In this document: piece by piece, positions 1-8,830 of the stretch
Layout of the letters: the number at the start of each line of letters is the position of its first letter
How positions within the stretch are numbered: the stretch's first letter is position 1
Source of the DNA: DATMQA01 sp035566895
GTDB taxonomy: Bacteria > Verrucomicrobiota > Verrucomicrobiia > Limisphaerales > UBA8199
Direction: 5' to 3'
Assembly: GCA_035566895.1 (NCBI GenBank)
Contig: DATMQA010000162.1
Span: 1 to 64,000 of the forward strand
Length of the DNA: 64,000 nt
Notes under the pieces: model-generated
The model's input: only the letters and a program-made list of their open reading frames with translations
Told to the model about the DNA's origin: nothing
Databases searched by the model: none
Position numbers and translations under genes: made by a program

Positions 1-1383
1 CGGCTGGAGGGCGTGGTGCTAAAGCGAACCAATGGCGGGGCGCAAATCCAGCAGTCCTTTTCGGTGGCGCTTTCGCTGGACCCGCTGACGAACGACCCGC
101 AGTTGGTGGGGCGCGAGATCCGCAATCACCTTGAGGCAGCGGGCGTGCGCGAGCGCCGTTGCGTGGTGGGTCTGCCGCTCAAATGGGCGCTCACGGCACA
201 CATCAAACTGCCCGAGCTCCCGGAAGCCGATGTGGAGAGCTTTTTACAGCTCGAAGCGGAGCGTGGTTTTCCATGCGATGTCGCGACACTGTTGGTGTCC
301 ACCTCGCGGTATGCGCCGCGGGATGACGAACATTACGCCACGTTAGTGGGCCTGCCCCGGAGCCAGGTCGAGTTGCTGGAGCGGGGCCTGCGGGCGGCGC
401 AACTCAAGCCGGTGAGTTTCTCGCTGGGCCTGACGGCGTTGCAAAATCCTGCGGTTGAGGCTCCCGGCGGCGTTTTGGCCCTGGCGATTGGCGAAACCCA
501 CGTTGGACTGCAGGTCACTTGTGGCGGCGGCATCGCCGCCTTGCGGGCGCTGGAAGGCGCGCTGGAGACGGAGGGCGGGCATCGCCAATTGCGCGCGGAC
601 ATCGTGGCGCGGGAGACGCGCATTACCCTGGCGCAACTGCCGGCCTCGATTCGCGAAACTGTGCGCCGGGTACGGATCTTCGGCGCGCGCGACCTGGCGC
701 AGCAGCTCGCCGATGAAATCGAGCTGCGGCTCGAGCCGTTAGGGTTGCGAGTCGAATTGGTGACCGGATACACCGACGGGGATTTCAAAGTGCACCTGCC
801 GCGGGAAGCACTCGTCGCGCCGGCACTGAGCCTTGCGGCCAGGCAACTGACCGGCCCCGCCTCCGGATTGGAGTTCCTCCCACCCAAGGTCAGCGCCTGG
901 CAACAATTTGCCGCCCGCTACTCGTCCGGCAAGCTGCAGCAGGCCGGCGTGGCGGCGGCGGCGGTGGTGTTGTTGGTCGGGGGCGCCTTCCTGGTGCAGC
1001 AGGCGCAACTGTGGCACTGGCAATCGCAATGGGACAAAATGAAGAACACGGTGCAGGAAGTGGAAGCTACGCAGGGTACCATTCGCCAGTTCCGGGCGTG
1101 GTACGACCCCTCGGTGCGGGGCTTAACGATCCTGCGCAAATTGACCGAGGCTTTTCCGGAGGACAACAGCGTAACCGCCAAGACGGTGGAGATTCGCGAC
1201 TTGTCAACCGTCACCTGCAGCGGGACGGCCAGGAATTATCAGGCGCTGCTTAGAACCGTCGAACGGCTGAGGGCAGTGCCGCAGTTTCGCGAGGTGAATT
1301 TGGGCTCGACGCGCGGCCAGGCGCCGGCCATGCAATTCACGTTTAACCTGGTCTGGAATGAGGGAGGCGGCAATGCCAATTAA
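1..1383 (+). CDS. GspL/PilM-like type II secretion or pilus assembly protein (5' end may be outside the window)
   Basis: Probable inner-membrane scaffold of a type II secretion or type IV pilus machine. The first ~290 residues look like the actin-like fold of PilM/GspL. One hydrophobic segment follows (about residues 314-332, Ala/Val/Leu rich) and then a coiled PilN/GspL-like periplasmic tail. The frame is open to base 1, with GTG at 13 the first possible start seen, so the N-terminus may be cut off. The next gene overlaps it and encodes a PilO/GspM-type protein, as expected for this operon. Assignment rests on architecture and neighbours; no single diagnostic motif was found. Confidence 0.65.
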   Translation, partial: RLEGVVLKRTNGGAQIQQSFSVALSLDPLTNDPQLVGREIRNHLEAAGVRERRCVVGLPLKWALTAHIKLPELPEADVESFLQLEAERGFPCDVATLLVSTSRYAPRDDEHYATLVGLPRSQVELLERGLRAAQLKPVSFSLGLTALQNPAVEAPGGVLALAIGETHVGLQVTCGGGIAALRALEGALETEGGHRQLRADIVARETRITLAQLPASIRETVRRVRIFGARDLAQQLADEIELRLEPLGLRVELVTGYTDGDFKVHLPREALVAPALSLAARQLTGPASGLEFLPPKVSAWQQFAARYSSGKLQQAGVAAAAVVLLVGGAFLVQQAQLWHWQSQWDKMKNTVQEVEATQGTIRQFRAWYDPSVRGLTILRKLTEAFPEDNSVTAKTVEIRDLSTVTCSGTARNYQALLRTVERLRAVPQFREVNLGSTRGQAPAMQFTFNLVWNEGGGNAN

Positions 1384-1915
1384 GAATCGCCAACAAGTGC
1401 TGGTCATCGCGGCGATTGCCGTGCTGGGCCTGTTTGCCGGGGACAAGCTGGTGTTCGACCCATTGCTGGGCCTTTGGAACGCGCGCGCCGAGCGGCTGAC
1501 CAAATTGCGGCAACAGGTGGGGGATGGACAGCGTTTGCTGAGGCGTGAGGAAAGTGTTCGGACCCAGTGGGCCCAGATGCAGCGGAACACGCTGACCAAT
1601 AATACGTCGGCCGCTGAACAAAAGGTGTTTCAGGCCATCGACCGTTGGGCCAACGACAGCCGGGTGACGATCTCGGCCATCACCCCACAGTGGAAGCACG
1701 ATGCCGATGATTACATGACGCTCCAATGCCGGCTCGATGCCGCCGGCGAACTCGGGACGCTGACCCGCTTCCTGTATGCGGTCGAGAAGGATCCGATGGC
1801 GTTGAAACTGGAATCAGTGGAGCTCAATGCGCATGATAAGGCGGGCCAGCAGCTCACACTGGCCCTCCAGTTCAGCGCCCTGGTGCTGACGCCACAAACC
1901 ACCTCAACTCGATGA
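1373..1915 (+). CDS. GspM/PilO-like type II secretion or pilus assembly protein
   Basis: Small bitopic membrane protein of 180 residues: short basic N-terminus (MPIKNRQQ), one transmembrane helix (about residues 8-25), a coiled-coil stretch, then a compact periplasmic domain of the PilO/GspM ferredoxin-like type. I prefer ATG 1373 over ATG 1358 because a GGGAGG Shine-Dalgarno sequence lies just upstream of it. It overlaps the previous gene by 11 bases, which suggests translational coupling. PilO/GspM proteins pair with the PilN/GspL partner encoded upstream. The family call is inferred from size, topology and position. Confidence 0.6.
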   Translation: MPIKNRQQVLVIAAIAVLGLFAGDKLVFDPLLGLWNARAERLTKLRQQVGDGQRLLRREESVRTQWAQMQRNTLTNNTSAAEQKVFQAIDRWANDSRVTISAITPQWKHDADDYMTLQCRLDAAGELGTLTRFLYAVEKDPMALKLESVELNAHDKAGQQLTLALQFSALVLTPQTTSTR

Positions 1916-2916
1916 AGAACGGAATTTGCCACAAAAGAACGCAAAGAGCACAAAGAAGCCGCTTTGCGGTGATTCTGAGTATCGCGCTGCTGAGTTGTTT
2001 GGGGGCGCGCGGGCAGCAGACTAATGTCGTTCCGACGCAGAGCAACGTGCCGAACAACGGGCCGAGCGAGGCGGAGGTAGTGATGAGCAATCTGTTGGTC
2101 CAGGCCGGAGAATTGGTTCAAACCAATGAGATGTCAGGGACGAACGAGTTGGGCCAAGGCGACGAGGCCGCGGTCCAGACTAATGAGCTCACGCAGAGCA
2201 ACAGTCCCAGCCAAACCGCAGTTCGGCGACAAGCTGAAAACGGAGTGCCAGGCCAACCGGCAGCGCAATCTGACGACCGCCGCTCCCGCCGCCGGAACCG
2301 CGACCGAGGCGAGCAAAGTGGGTCGGGCAGTGGCAGCGAGACGGTCTCGAGTAGCGATAACGGGGGGACCTCTTCCCGCGCGGACAGCGGCCCCACCCGG
2401 GCTGACTATTCCAATTTCAGAATTATTGCCGAGCGGAATATCTTCGATCCGAACCGGTACCCGCATCAACCAGGGCGAGCCAATCCTATAGCGCGGCGCA
2501 ATCCGGTGGTGGAATCCTTTGCGTTGGTTGGCGTGATGAGCTACGAAAAGGGCACATTCGCCTTTTTTAACGGCACGAGTTCGGAATACCAGAAGGCGCT
2601 CAAGCAGGATGACACGATCGCCGGCTACAAGGTGGCCAATATTGATCCGGACACTGTCAAACTGGAGGCGGGCACCAACCACGTGGAATTGCATGTGGGC
2701 ATGCAGTTGCGGCGCGAGGACCAGGGCGAATGGCAGGCGTCGACACAACCCGAAGCCTATGCGGCGGCCAGTTCGGGAGGCTCAGCTTCCGCGACTTCCA
2801 CCTCAAACATTTCATCGACGGCCCAGGCCCCGACCACGGGCCAAACCGAAACCACCAGCAGCGGTACTGAAAGCGATGTGCTCAAACGTTTGATGCAGCG
2901 CCGCGAACAAGAGTAA
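1912..2916 (+). CDS. GspC-like secretion protein (HR-domain-like)
   Basis: Predicted membrane-anchored periplasmic protein of 334 residues. A hydrophobic segment (FAVILSIALLSCLGARG) near residues 19-36 would anchor or export it. A long Asn/Gln/Ser/Arg-rich linker follows, then a folded core at about 165-275 starting ERNIFDPNRYP. The NIFDP-type motif and the following small beta domain resemble the homology region of GspC, which links the inner-membrane platform to the secretin. The tail is Ser/Thr-rich. It overlaps the upstream gene by 4 bases (ATGA) and lies 5 bases before the secretin gene. The N-terminal codons contain CACAAAGA-type repeat units, so the true start is uncertain. Confidence 0.5.
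   Translation: MKNGICHKRTQRAQRSRFAVILSIALLSCLGARGQQTNVVPTQSNVPNNGPSEAEVVMSNLLVQAGELVQTNEMSGTNELGQGDEAAVQTNELTQSNSPSQTAVRRQAENGVPGQPAAQSDDRRSRRRNRDRGEQSGSGSGSETVSSSDNGGTSSRADSGPTRADYSNFRIIAERNIFDPNRYPHQPGRANPIARRNPVVESFALVGVMSYEKGTFAFFNGTSSEYQKALKQDDTIAGYKVANIDPDTVKLEAGTNHVELHVGMQLRREDQGEWQASTQPEAYAAASSGGSASATSTSNISSTAQAPTTGQTETTSSGTESDVLKRLMQRREQE
1931..1968 (+). repeat. Fragment of the (R)CRCAAAGA-unit repeat family inside a gene start
   Basis: Tandem units of the type ACAAAAGA-ACGCAAAGA-GCACAAAGA followed by GCTTTGCGG in inverse orientation. The same unit family makes the elements at 41831-42101 and 44519-44662. Here it encodes the basic N-terminus of the GspC-like protein. Confidence 0.5.
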
Positions 2917-2921
2917 TCACA

Positions 2922-4619
2922 ATGAAAACAATCCAAAGTTTCCTACTCGTCGCCGGTCTTTGCACCGGTCTTGCCATGCGGGCGGCAGAAGCGCCCAACG
3001 ACGCCCAAGCCCAGCCGCCGACTGACCAAAGCCCAGTCAAAACCGCCGGCAGCGAACCGCCGGCCGGTCCACCGGCAGCCGCCGCTGCTCCGTCCGAGTC
3101 CGGCTCGCAAGCGGCTACCCCGGCGGTCGCGACGACAGCAGTGACCGCCGCGGTGAATCCTGCTCCGAGCGCAACGGAGGCGCAGACCCCCGCTTCCCCT
3201 ACGGCAGCCAACGCTAACGGCGGTTTGCACATGAATTTCCACAATGCGCCGCTCAACCTGGTCCTGGATTACTTGAGCGAAGCAGCCGGCTTCATTATCA
3301 ACAAGGAAGCAGCCGATGTCCGCGGGACCGTGGATGTATGGAGCAAGGACCCGATGACGAAGGATGAAGCGGTAAGGGTGCTCAACTCACAGCTTCGGAA
3401 GAACGGTTACGGGGTGCTGCTCGACGGGCGCATCCTGACCATCATCGCGGTGGATGGAGACAAGAGTAATCCGAATGTGCCCGTCGTCAGCGGCAGCGAC
3501 CCTGATGCCATGGAACCCACCGATGAATTGGTCACCCAAATCATCCCGGTCCGCTACGCCAATGCCAGCCAGTTGATGAACAACCTGCAGGTATTGCTGC
3601 CGACCAGCGCCAGTCTCTCGGTCAACGAGAGCGCCAACTCCCTCATCCTGGTCTCGACCAAGCGGGACATCAAACGCATGCTCAAAATCGTCCGGGCGCT
3701 GGACACCTCGATTGCGAGCGTTTCGACGATCAAAGTTTTTCAACTTCACTACGCTGATGCCAAACAGATGGCCACCGAAATTCAGGCGCTTTTTGCGCCC
3801 CAGGGAAATCAGGGCGGCGGCGGGGGTGGCGGGTTGCGAGGGCAGTTATTCAACATGTTCCGCGGCGGCGGCGGCGGCTTTGGTGGTCCGGGCGGGTTTG
3901 GCGGCGGGGGTGGTGGAGGCGGCGGCGGCGGCGGCAGCAGTGCCGGGGCCCAGACGGCGAAGGTCTCCGCGACCTCAGACGATTACTCCAATTCGCTGAT
4001 CGTCAGCGCGCCTTCGGATTTGATGGCGACCATTTCGGATATGGTCCAGCAAATCGACGTGGCGACCACGGATGTCACCGAGTTGCGCGTTTTCAAACTG
4101 CAACATGCCGACCCGGTGGAACTGGCGGACCAGTTTGCCCAGCTTTTTCCCGACACCTCCAAGAGCAGCTCGGATACCACCGGCGGGGGCGGCTTCGGCT
4201 TCCGCTTCGGTGGCGGACGCTTCGGCGCCAACACCGCGGCCACCAGCAACGATCGAAGTAAGAAGAAGAGCCAGGTGCTGGCCGTGGCCGACCCGCGCAC
4301 CTCATCCTTGCTGGTAAGCGCCGCCAGTGAGTTGATGCCTCACATCGCCGAAATGATTGCCCAACTGGACTCGGTCGATGCCCGGCACGAAGTGGTGAAG
4401 GTTTTTGATCTGAAGAATGCAGATCCGCAGGACGTCAACCAGGTCCTGGCCGACCTGTTCCAACGAAGCGGTCAAATTCGGTCGAGCAGCAGCAGTGGAC
4501 GCACGATGCTGAGCACGGGCAATCCGCTGGTTCAGCGCGAGACCGCAACCATCACCAGCCCCAGCACCACGACGAGTACCTCCGGCCGCGGCGCCGGGGG
4601 CATCAATACCGGGTTCTAA
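2922..4619 (+). CDS. Secretin N-terminal half (periplasmic N-domains only)
   Basis: Exported protein of 565 residues with a signal peptide (FLLVAGLCTGLAMRAAEA) and a Pro/Ala-rich linker to about residue 105. An N0/STN-like domain (FHNAPLNLVLDYLSEAAG) is followed by three ring-forming N-domains, each starting with an I-P-V-R-Y / F-Q-L-H-Y / F-K-L-Q-H strand and ending in an LD motif. A fourth N-domain begins near residue 488 (VVKVFDLKNADPQDVNQVL) but stops after its first half in a Ser/Thr-rich tail. Long Gly-rich insertions interrupt the third and fourth modules. There is no secretin pore domain; that is encoded by the next gene. In ordinary GspD/PilQ all of this is one chain. Confidence 0.85.
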   Translation: MKTIQSFLLVAGLCTGLAMRAAEAPNDAQAQPPTDQSPVKTAGSEPPAGPPAAAAAPSESGSQAATPAVATTAVTAAVNPAPSATEAQTPASPTAANANGGLHMNFHNAPLNLVLDYLSEAAGFIINKEAADVRGTVDVWSKDPMTKDEAVRVLNSQLRKNGYGVLLDGRILTIIAVDGDKSNPNVPVVSGSDPDAMEPTDELVTQIIPVRYANASQLMNNLQVLLPTSASLSVNESANSLILVSTKRDIKRMLKIVRALDTSIASVSTIKVFQLHYADAKQMATEIQALFAPQGNQGGGGGGGLRGQLFNMFRGGGGGFGGPGGFGGGGGGGGGGGGSSAGAQTAKVSATSDDYSNSLIVSAPSDLMATISDMVQQIDVATTDVTELRVFKLQHADPVELADQFAQLFPDTSKSSSDTTGGGGFGFRFGGGRFGANTAATSNDRSKKKSQVLAVADPRTSSLLVSAASELMPHIAEMIAQLDSVDARHEVVKVFDLKNADPQDVNQVLADLFQRSGQIRSSSSSGRTMLSTGNPLVQRETATITSPSTTTSTSGRGAGGINTGF

Positions 4620-4708
4620 TCGAACAAAAACGCGACACCAACCATCGGCTAAACCACGAATCAGCTATGACCAACCTATCATCGATTAGACACGTTTTTG
4701 CGCGGATG

Positions 4709-4820
4709 CGGAGTGCGCCCGTCCTCGGGCGCAGCGGCATCCGCCCACAGCCAGGCTCACCGTTGTTCCAACCCGCCAAGCTGCCCGAAGTCTGCTGCGC
4801 CCGAGGACGGGCGCACTCCG
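4709..4820. repeat. Perfect 27-bp inverted repeat between the two secretin genes
   Basis: Arms at 4709-4735 and 4794-4820 are exact reverse complements (CGGAGTGCGCCCGTCC... and its mirror), separated by 58 bases. The structure lies in the gap between the N-domain gene and the pore gene. It could be a transcribed hairpin or the ends of a small mobile repeat. No second copy was seen in the window. Confidence 0.85.
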
Positions 4821-4822
4821 GC

Positions 4823-6112
4823 ATGTCGTTCCTCACTTGGAACCGTGGCTTGACTGCCACACTAGGGGTGTTGCTATCCCTGACGCTGCAGGTCAGCGCT
4901 CAACAGCGATCCGGGGGCGGGGCCGGGGGCGGCGGTGGCGGCGGTGGTGGGGGCGCCGGTGGACTCGGCGGAGCCCGCAGCAGCGGCGGCAGCACCAAGA
5001 CCTATCCCAATGCCGGCTCAATCGGTGATGCCTATTTCTCCATCGATCCTGAAACCCGCCGGGTGGTGACGATCGCCGATGAGGAGACCAGCAAATACAT
5101 TTCACAGGTCCTCTCTAATCTGGACCGGCCCAAACCCCAGGTGCTGATCAAGGTCGTTTTTCTCGAAGTGACGCACAATAACGCTTCCGACATTGGCCTG
5201 GAAGGCGGCTGGGGCAAGCAGGGGATGGATGGCACCGTCAGCGGGGCCAACGCCGCCAACGTCTTCGGCCTGGGCAATCTCGCTACGGCGGTGGGAACCA
5301 ACAGCCCTTCCCTGCTCAATAACTCGCTCGGGCAGCCGGTCTCGAGTTTCGCCAATAGTTCGCCATTCACGGCGAACGGGGCCGGTTTGTATCAAATCCT
5401 CGGCCAGGACTACCAGGTGACCTTGCGCGCCATTGCCCAGGCCGGCAAAGCGCGGGTCCTGTCGCGCCCGTCCATTCTCGCGCGCAACAATCAGCCCGCC
5501 TCCATCCACGTCGGCCAGTCCGTCCCACTAGTCACCAGCACTTCCTTTAACGGCCTGAACGGCACCCCCATCAACACTTACTCGTATCAAAGTGTCGGCG
5601 TCATTCTGAACGTCACCCCGTTCATCACCCCGGACGGACTGGTCGAGATGATTGTCACGCCCCAGGTCTCCTCCATTGACCCCACCCTTGCCATCACCGT
5701 CGCCGCCGGCGTCACCGCCCCGGTTATTGACGTGCGGTCCGCCGACACCGTCGTCGTCACGGCCGATGGCCAAACCGTCGTCATCGGCGGGCTCATGGAA
5801 AGCGCCAAGTCGCAAACCGACACGAAAATACCGATCCTGGGGGATATTCCGCTGCTCGGGAACTTGTTCAAGCGGCGGCAGAAGAGCGATACCCAGGACG
5901 AGTTGATCATCCTGCTGACGCCCCACATCGTTCAGGCGCCGTCCCAATTGGCCGCCTTGTCGGCGGCCGAACAGCAGAAGTTCGACGACACCAAGGCCTT
6001 CAGCGAGCAGGAGTTGAACAAGATTCTCGACCGGTTGCCTACCAAGGACCCGGTGAGCGGCAGCGTCAAGCCTGGCAAGAAGAATTCCGGCTCGCCGCGC
6101 GGCAGCAATTAG
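4823..6112 (+). CDS. gspD: Secretin C-terminal half (outer-membrane pore domain)
   Basis: 429 residues from ATG 4823, which gives a clean signal peptide (LTATLGVLLSLTLQVSAQ). An upstream in-frame ATG at 4667 would translate the inverted repeat and is rejected. After a Gly-rich linker the protein opens with the second half of an N-domain (FSIDPETRRVVTIADEET... LSNLDRPKPQVLI). The secretin beta-barrel follows: ILARNNQPASIHVGQSVP, the V-G-V-I-L-N-V-T-P strand, VVIGGLMESAKSQTDTKIP and ILGDIPLLGNLFKRRQ, the last being the secretin signature. It probably multimerises into the outer-membrane gate of the same machine. It must pair with the preceding N-domain protein to make a full secretin. Confidence 0.88.
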   Translation: MSFLTWNRGLTATLGVLLSLTLQVSAQQRSGGGAGGGGGGGGGGAGGLGGARSSGGSTKTYPNAGSIGDAYFSIDPETRRVVTIADEETSKYISQVLSNLDRPKPQVLIKVVFLEVTHNNASDIGLEGGWGKQGMDGTVSGANAANVFGLGNLATAVGTNSPSLLNNSLGQPVSSFANSSPFTANGAGLYQILGQDYQVTLRAIAQAGKARVLSRPSILARNNQPASIHVGQSVPLVTSTSFNGLNGTPINTYSYQSVGVILNVTPFITPDGLVEMIVTPQVSSIDPTLAITVAAGVTAPVIDVRSADTVVVTADGQTVVIGGLMESAKSQTDTKIPILGDIPLLGNLFKRRQKSDTQDELIILLTPHIVQAPSQLAALSAAEQQKFDDTKAFSEQELNKILDRLPTKDPVSGSVKPGKKNSGSPRGSN

Positions 6113-6136
6113 GTGTAGAGTCCAGATTAGACCATC

Positions 6137-7690
6137 ATGGAACTGAAACGGCGCAGTGTTTTGATCTATGCCCTGCTGGCGGCCCTCTGGGTGCTGGTGG
6201 TCGTGTGGCAGGTGGAAGAACATGTCCGCGTACAGGAATACGCGCGGAACGGTTTGAGGAACCGTTCCAAAGACATCGCCAATACGCTGGGCTCCTATAT
6301 TCGGGGTCTGCAGGTTCAGCGGGCGGTGTTTAGTGACCGGTTGCAACCCGTCCTGGATGACCTGGTCAACGGACGGACCAATGAATTAGTGAAATCGGGA
6401 GAGGTTTTGGCCGTTGCAGTGCTCAACACCGCCGGCGACCAGATAGCCTCGGCCGGCATCCCGATTGATACCGAACAAAAGGAGATTCAGCAGGAGGGGG
6501 AACGCTGGGGCCAGAGGCGAGCCACTTTTCTGTACCCGATTGAAGGAGCCCGTTTGGCTCAAGAAGGCATGACCAATCCGCCGGCGCCGGTGCTCGTGCC
6601 CCCTTTCACCAATAGCGTGCGCGACGGGAGCAGACCCTTTGGGCGCCGGGAACCCAGGCCCGGCGACGGGGGCTCGTCGAATGTGGTGGAGGGGGTGACG
6701 AACGAGCTGGCCTCCGCCAGTGGCACGAATTCCACCGTGGCGCAGGGGCGTCCGGCACCGAGCGAGGGCCGGCCGCGGCTTCCCCGCTGGGCCAGGGCGC
6801 GCGGCTGGACCGAAGCGCAATACCTGGAGGCGATCCAAACCCATGAGCTGCACGGCATGCTGTTAACCATGTCCATCGACGCTTTTCAGGCAGTTTGCTT
6901 GCACGACCTGTGGCTACGGTGCGTCATTGCGTTTTTTGCGACGGTCTCGGTGGTCAGTTCGGGGCTGGCATGGGGAAACCTGGTCAAATCCTCCGGCCTG
7001 CAGATTCGGCTGGTGCGCGCCAGCGAGTTGAACACGCACCTTAAAGAGATGAATTTGGCGGCGGCGGGGCTGGCCCATGAGACCCGCAACCCGCTCAACA
7101 TCATCCGCGGCCTGGCGCAGATGATCTCGAAACGGCCCGAAACGGCGCCGGAGATTCAGCAAAAGTCACGCGACATTATTGATGAGGCCGACAAAGTGGC
7201 CGCGCAGTTGAACGAGTTCATCAATTACTCGCGGCCGCGCGAGGTCCGCCGGACCAGGCTGGCGCTGGGCTCGGTGGTCAATGAGGTCATCCGCGCCCTC
7301 AATTACGATTTGGAAGAGAAGAAGATTGCTTTGCAAGTCGAAGGGGAGCAACTCAACGTGGAAGCGGATGAACAATTGCTCCGGCAGGCGCTCTTTAACC
7401 TGATTCTCAATGCCATCCAGGCGGCCGACGGGAATGGCGAGATTAGGGTCCGCGCCGAAAAGCGCACGGCGACAGAAGCCTTGCTGGAGGTGCGGGACAA
7501 TGGGCCGGGGGTTCCAGCCGAGCGCCGCACGGAGATTTTCAAGCCATATTTTACTACGCAAAAGCGAGGGACCGGGCTGGGATTGGCGGTGGTGCAGCAG
7601 ATCGTGCTGGCCCACGGCTGGGAAATCGAATGCCTGCCCAATGAGCCCAAAGGAGCCGTTTTCCGGATCACGCACCTGAAGGTGACGTGA
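6137..7690 (+). CDS. Membrane sensor histidine kinase (orphan)
   Basis: 517-residue two-transmembrane kinase: TM1 at about residues 8-24, a variable extracytoplasmic region of ~230 residues, TM2 at about 257-275, then HisKA and HATPase_c domains. The phosphoacceptor is His314 in GLAHETRNPLNIIRG. The N box is near residue 423 (LFNLILNAIQAA), the G1 box near 454 (DNGPGVP) and the G2 box near 477 (GTGLGLAVV). No response regulator is adjacent. The gene starts 24 bases after the secretin gene and may be co-transcribed with it, so control of secretion genes is possible but unproven. Its stop codon lies inside a GTGACG-type repeat arm. Confidence 0.88.
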   Translation: MELKRRSVLIYALLAALWVLVVVWQVEEHVRVQEYARNGLRNRSKDIANTLGSYIRGLQVQRAVFSDRLQPVLDDLVNGRTNELVKSGEVLAVAVLNTAGDQIASAGIPIDTEQKEIQQEGERWGQRRATFLYPIEGARLAQEGMTNPPAPVLVPPFTNSVRDGSRPFGRREPRPGDGGSSNVVEGVTNELASASGTNSTVAQGRPAPSEGRPRLPRWARARGWTEAQYLEAIQTHELHGMLLTMSIDAFQAVCLHDLWLRCVIAFFATVSVVSSGLAWGNLVKSSGLQIRLVRASELNTHLKEMNLAAAGLAHETRNPLNIIRGLAQMISKRPETAPEIQQKSRDIIDEADKVAAQLNEFINYSRPREVRRTRLALGSVVNEVIRALNYDLEEKKIALQVEGEQLNVEADEQLLRQALFNLILNAIQAADGNGEIRVRAEKRTATEALLEVRDNGPGVPAERRTEIFKPYFTTQKRGTGLGLAVVQQIVLAHGWEIECLPNEPKGAVFRITHLKVT

Positions 7691-7758
7691 CGAGTGACGG
7701 GTGACAAGTGGCGAACCTATAGGCGTTTACGTTTCACGTTTCACGCACCTGTCGCCAC
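7682..7758. repeat. GTGACR/TTTCACG short-unit inverted repeat element
   Basis: Left arm has units GTGACGTGACGAGTGACGGG; the right arm has the inverse units GTTTACGTTTCACG and TTTCACGC. The left arm contains the histidine kinase stop codon. Related copies occur at 30723-30769 (inside waaF) and 48271-48316. It could act as a 3' mRNA hairpin. Confidence 0.55.
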
Positions 7759-7819
7759 ATCCCCCGCTTTCTCTGGCGTTTTGGCTTAAACCATGCTGCA
7801 CTGAGAGTCATTCGCAGGC

Positions 7820-8758
7820 ATGACACACAAGATCTTGCAATCCGATATCGACTTGGCCAGAAAGCAACTGGAATCCAAGCGTCCCGAGACGGAGATCGTC
7901 ACGGCCTTGACCCGCCGCGGCATTGAGCCGGCCAAAGCCATACTATTGGTGCACGAGCTTCGTTGCGGGCGGCGGGTTGTCCCTGAAATCGACCGCCTGC
8001 CGCGCATTGTTCCGGGGCCGAGCAGCGAAGCGCCCCAGGCTCTTTCCGCCAGTGGCGTGGCACCCCTTACGGAGCCTGCAAAGACATCCCGCGCCCCAGA
8101 CGCAGTTGCTCAGCCGAAGCGAGGGCGGAAGAGCGCCGGACGGCCTTGGATCTGGGCTTTAGTGTTTTTAACTACGGTTGGCGGGCTGGCGATCGCTTAC
8201 TCGTTTTATGGGTCACGGTCGAGAACTCGTGCGCAGGCTTCGGGGTTAACTCAAATTGCGGAAGCTTCCTCTCAGCCGGACAAAATGCGATTGGCGGCGC
8301 CGGGGCCGGAACTGGAGCTTCGGCGTGACGGTCTGTATTTGGGCGGGGACCTGGTGGGGCGGACCAACGCCAGGAGCGTGCTTGGCACCGTGCTTGGCCC
8401 GGCGACTCGAACCAACCAAGTCGAGCGGCCCAGCAAAATCATTTACGCCTATGACCGCGAAGGGTTGCTGGTTTATTCAAAACCCGGAGGCGGGGATGAG
8501 AACATCGTGTTCGATTTTGACGCGCTGGGAGGCACTCATGGCACGGAGCGGCCTTTCACCGGCTCGCTCAGAGTGGAGGAGGCAATGATCCGCGGCGACA
8601 CGGATGCAGGACGGTTGAGGGCCATTAAGCCCTTAGGGCTGAGCCCTTCCGAGCCGGACGGCTGCATCTTCGCCAGCCATTACAGCACGGTTGAACTTGT
8701 TTTTACCTACCGCAAAGGGCTGCAACGTCTCAGCAGCATCGAGATCGATCTGAAATAA
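7820..8758 (+). CDS. Unknown single-pass membrane protein
   Basis: I do not recognise a family with certainty. The 312 residues comprise a helical N-terminal part of ~80 residues, a basic linker, one transmembrane helix (about 112-130, IWALVFLTTVGGLAIAYSFY) and a C-terminal domain of ~165 residues. That domain is beta-rich (ELRRDGLYLGGDLVGRT; LVYSKPGGGDENIVFDF; TVELVFTYRKG) and ends SSIEIDLK. It is a monocistronic plus-strand gene, convergent with the lysR gene to its right. Confidence 0.7.
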   Translation: MTHKILQSDIDLARKQLESKRPETEIVTALTRRGIEPAKAILLVHELRCGRRVVPEIDRLPRIVPGPSSEAPQALSASGVAPLTEPAKTSRAPDAVAQPKRGRKSAGRPWIWALVFLTTVGGLAIAYSFYGSRSRTRAQASGLTQIAEASSQPDKMRLAAPGPELELRRDGLYLGGDLVGRTNARSVLGTVLGPATRTNQVERPSKIIYAYDREGLLVYSKPGGGDENIVFDFDALGGTHGTERPFTGSLRVEEAMIRGDTDAGRLRAIKPLGLSPSEPDGCIFASHYSTVELVFTYRKGLQRLSSIEIDLK

Positions 8759-8830
8759 GCCGTGAGACCAAGAGCGCACAATTCCAGGCCTGAACTCCGA
8801 CCCGCGGCTCGATGAGGGATCAGGCGCTGC

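Noticed and set aside
4667..4822. N-terminal extension of the secretin pore protein from ATG 4667
   Set aside because: It would translate both arms of the inverted repeat, and the signal peptide starts only at 4823.
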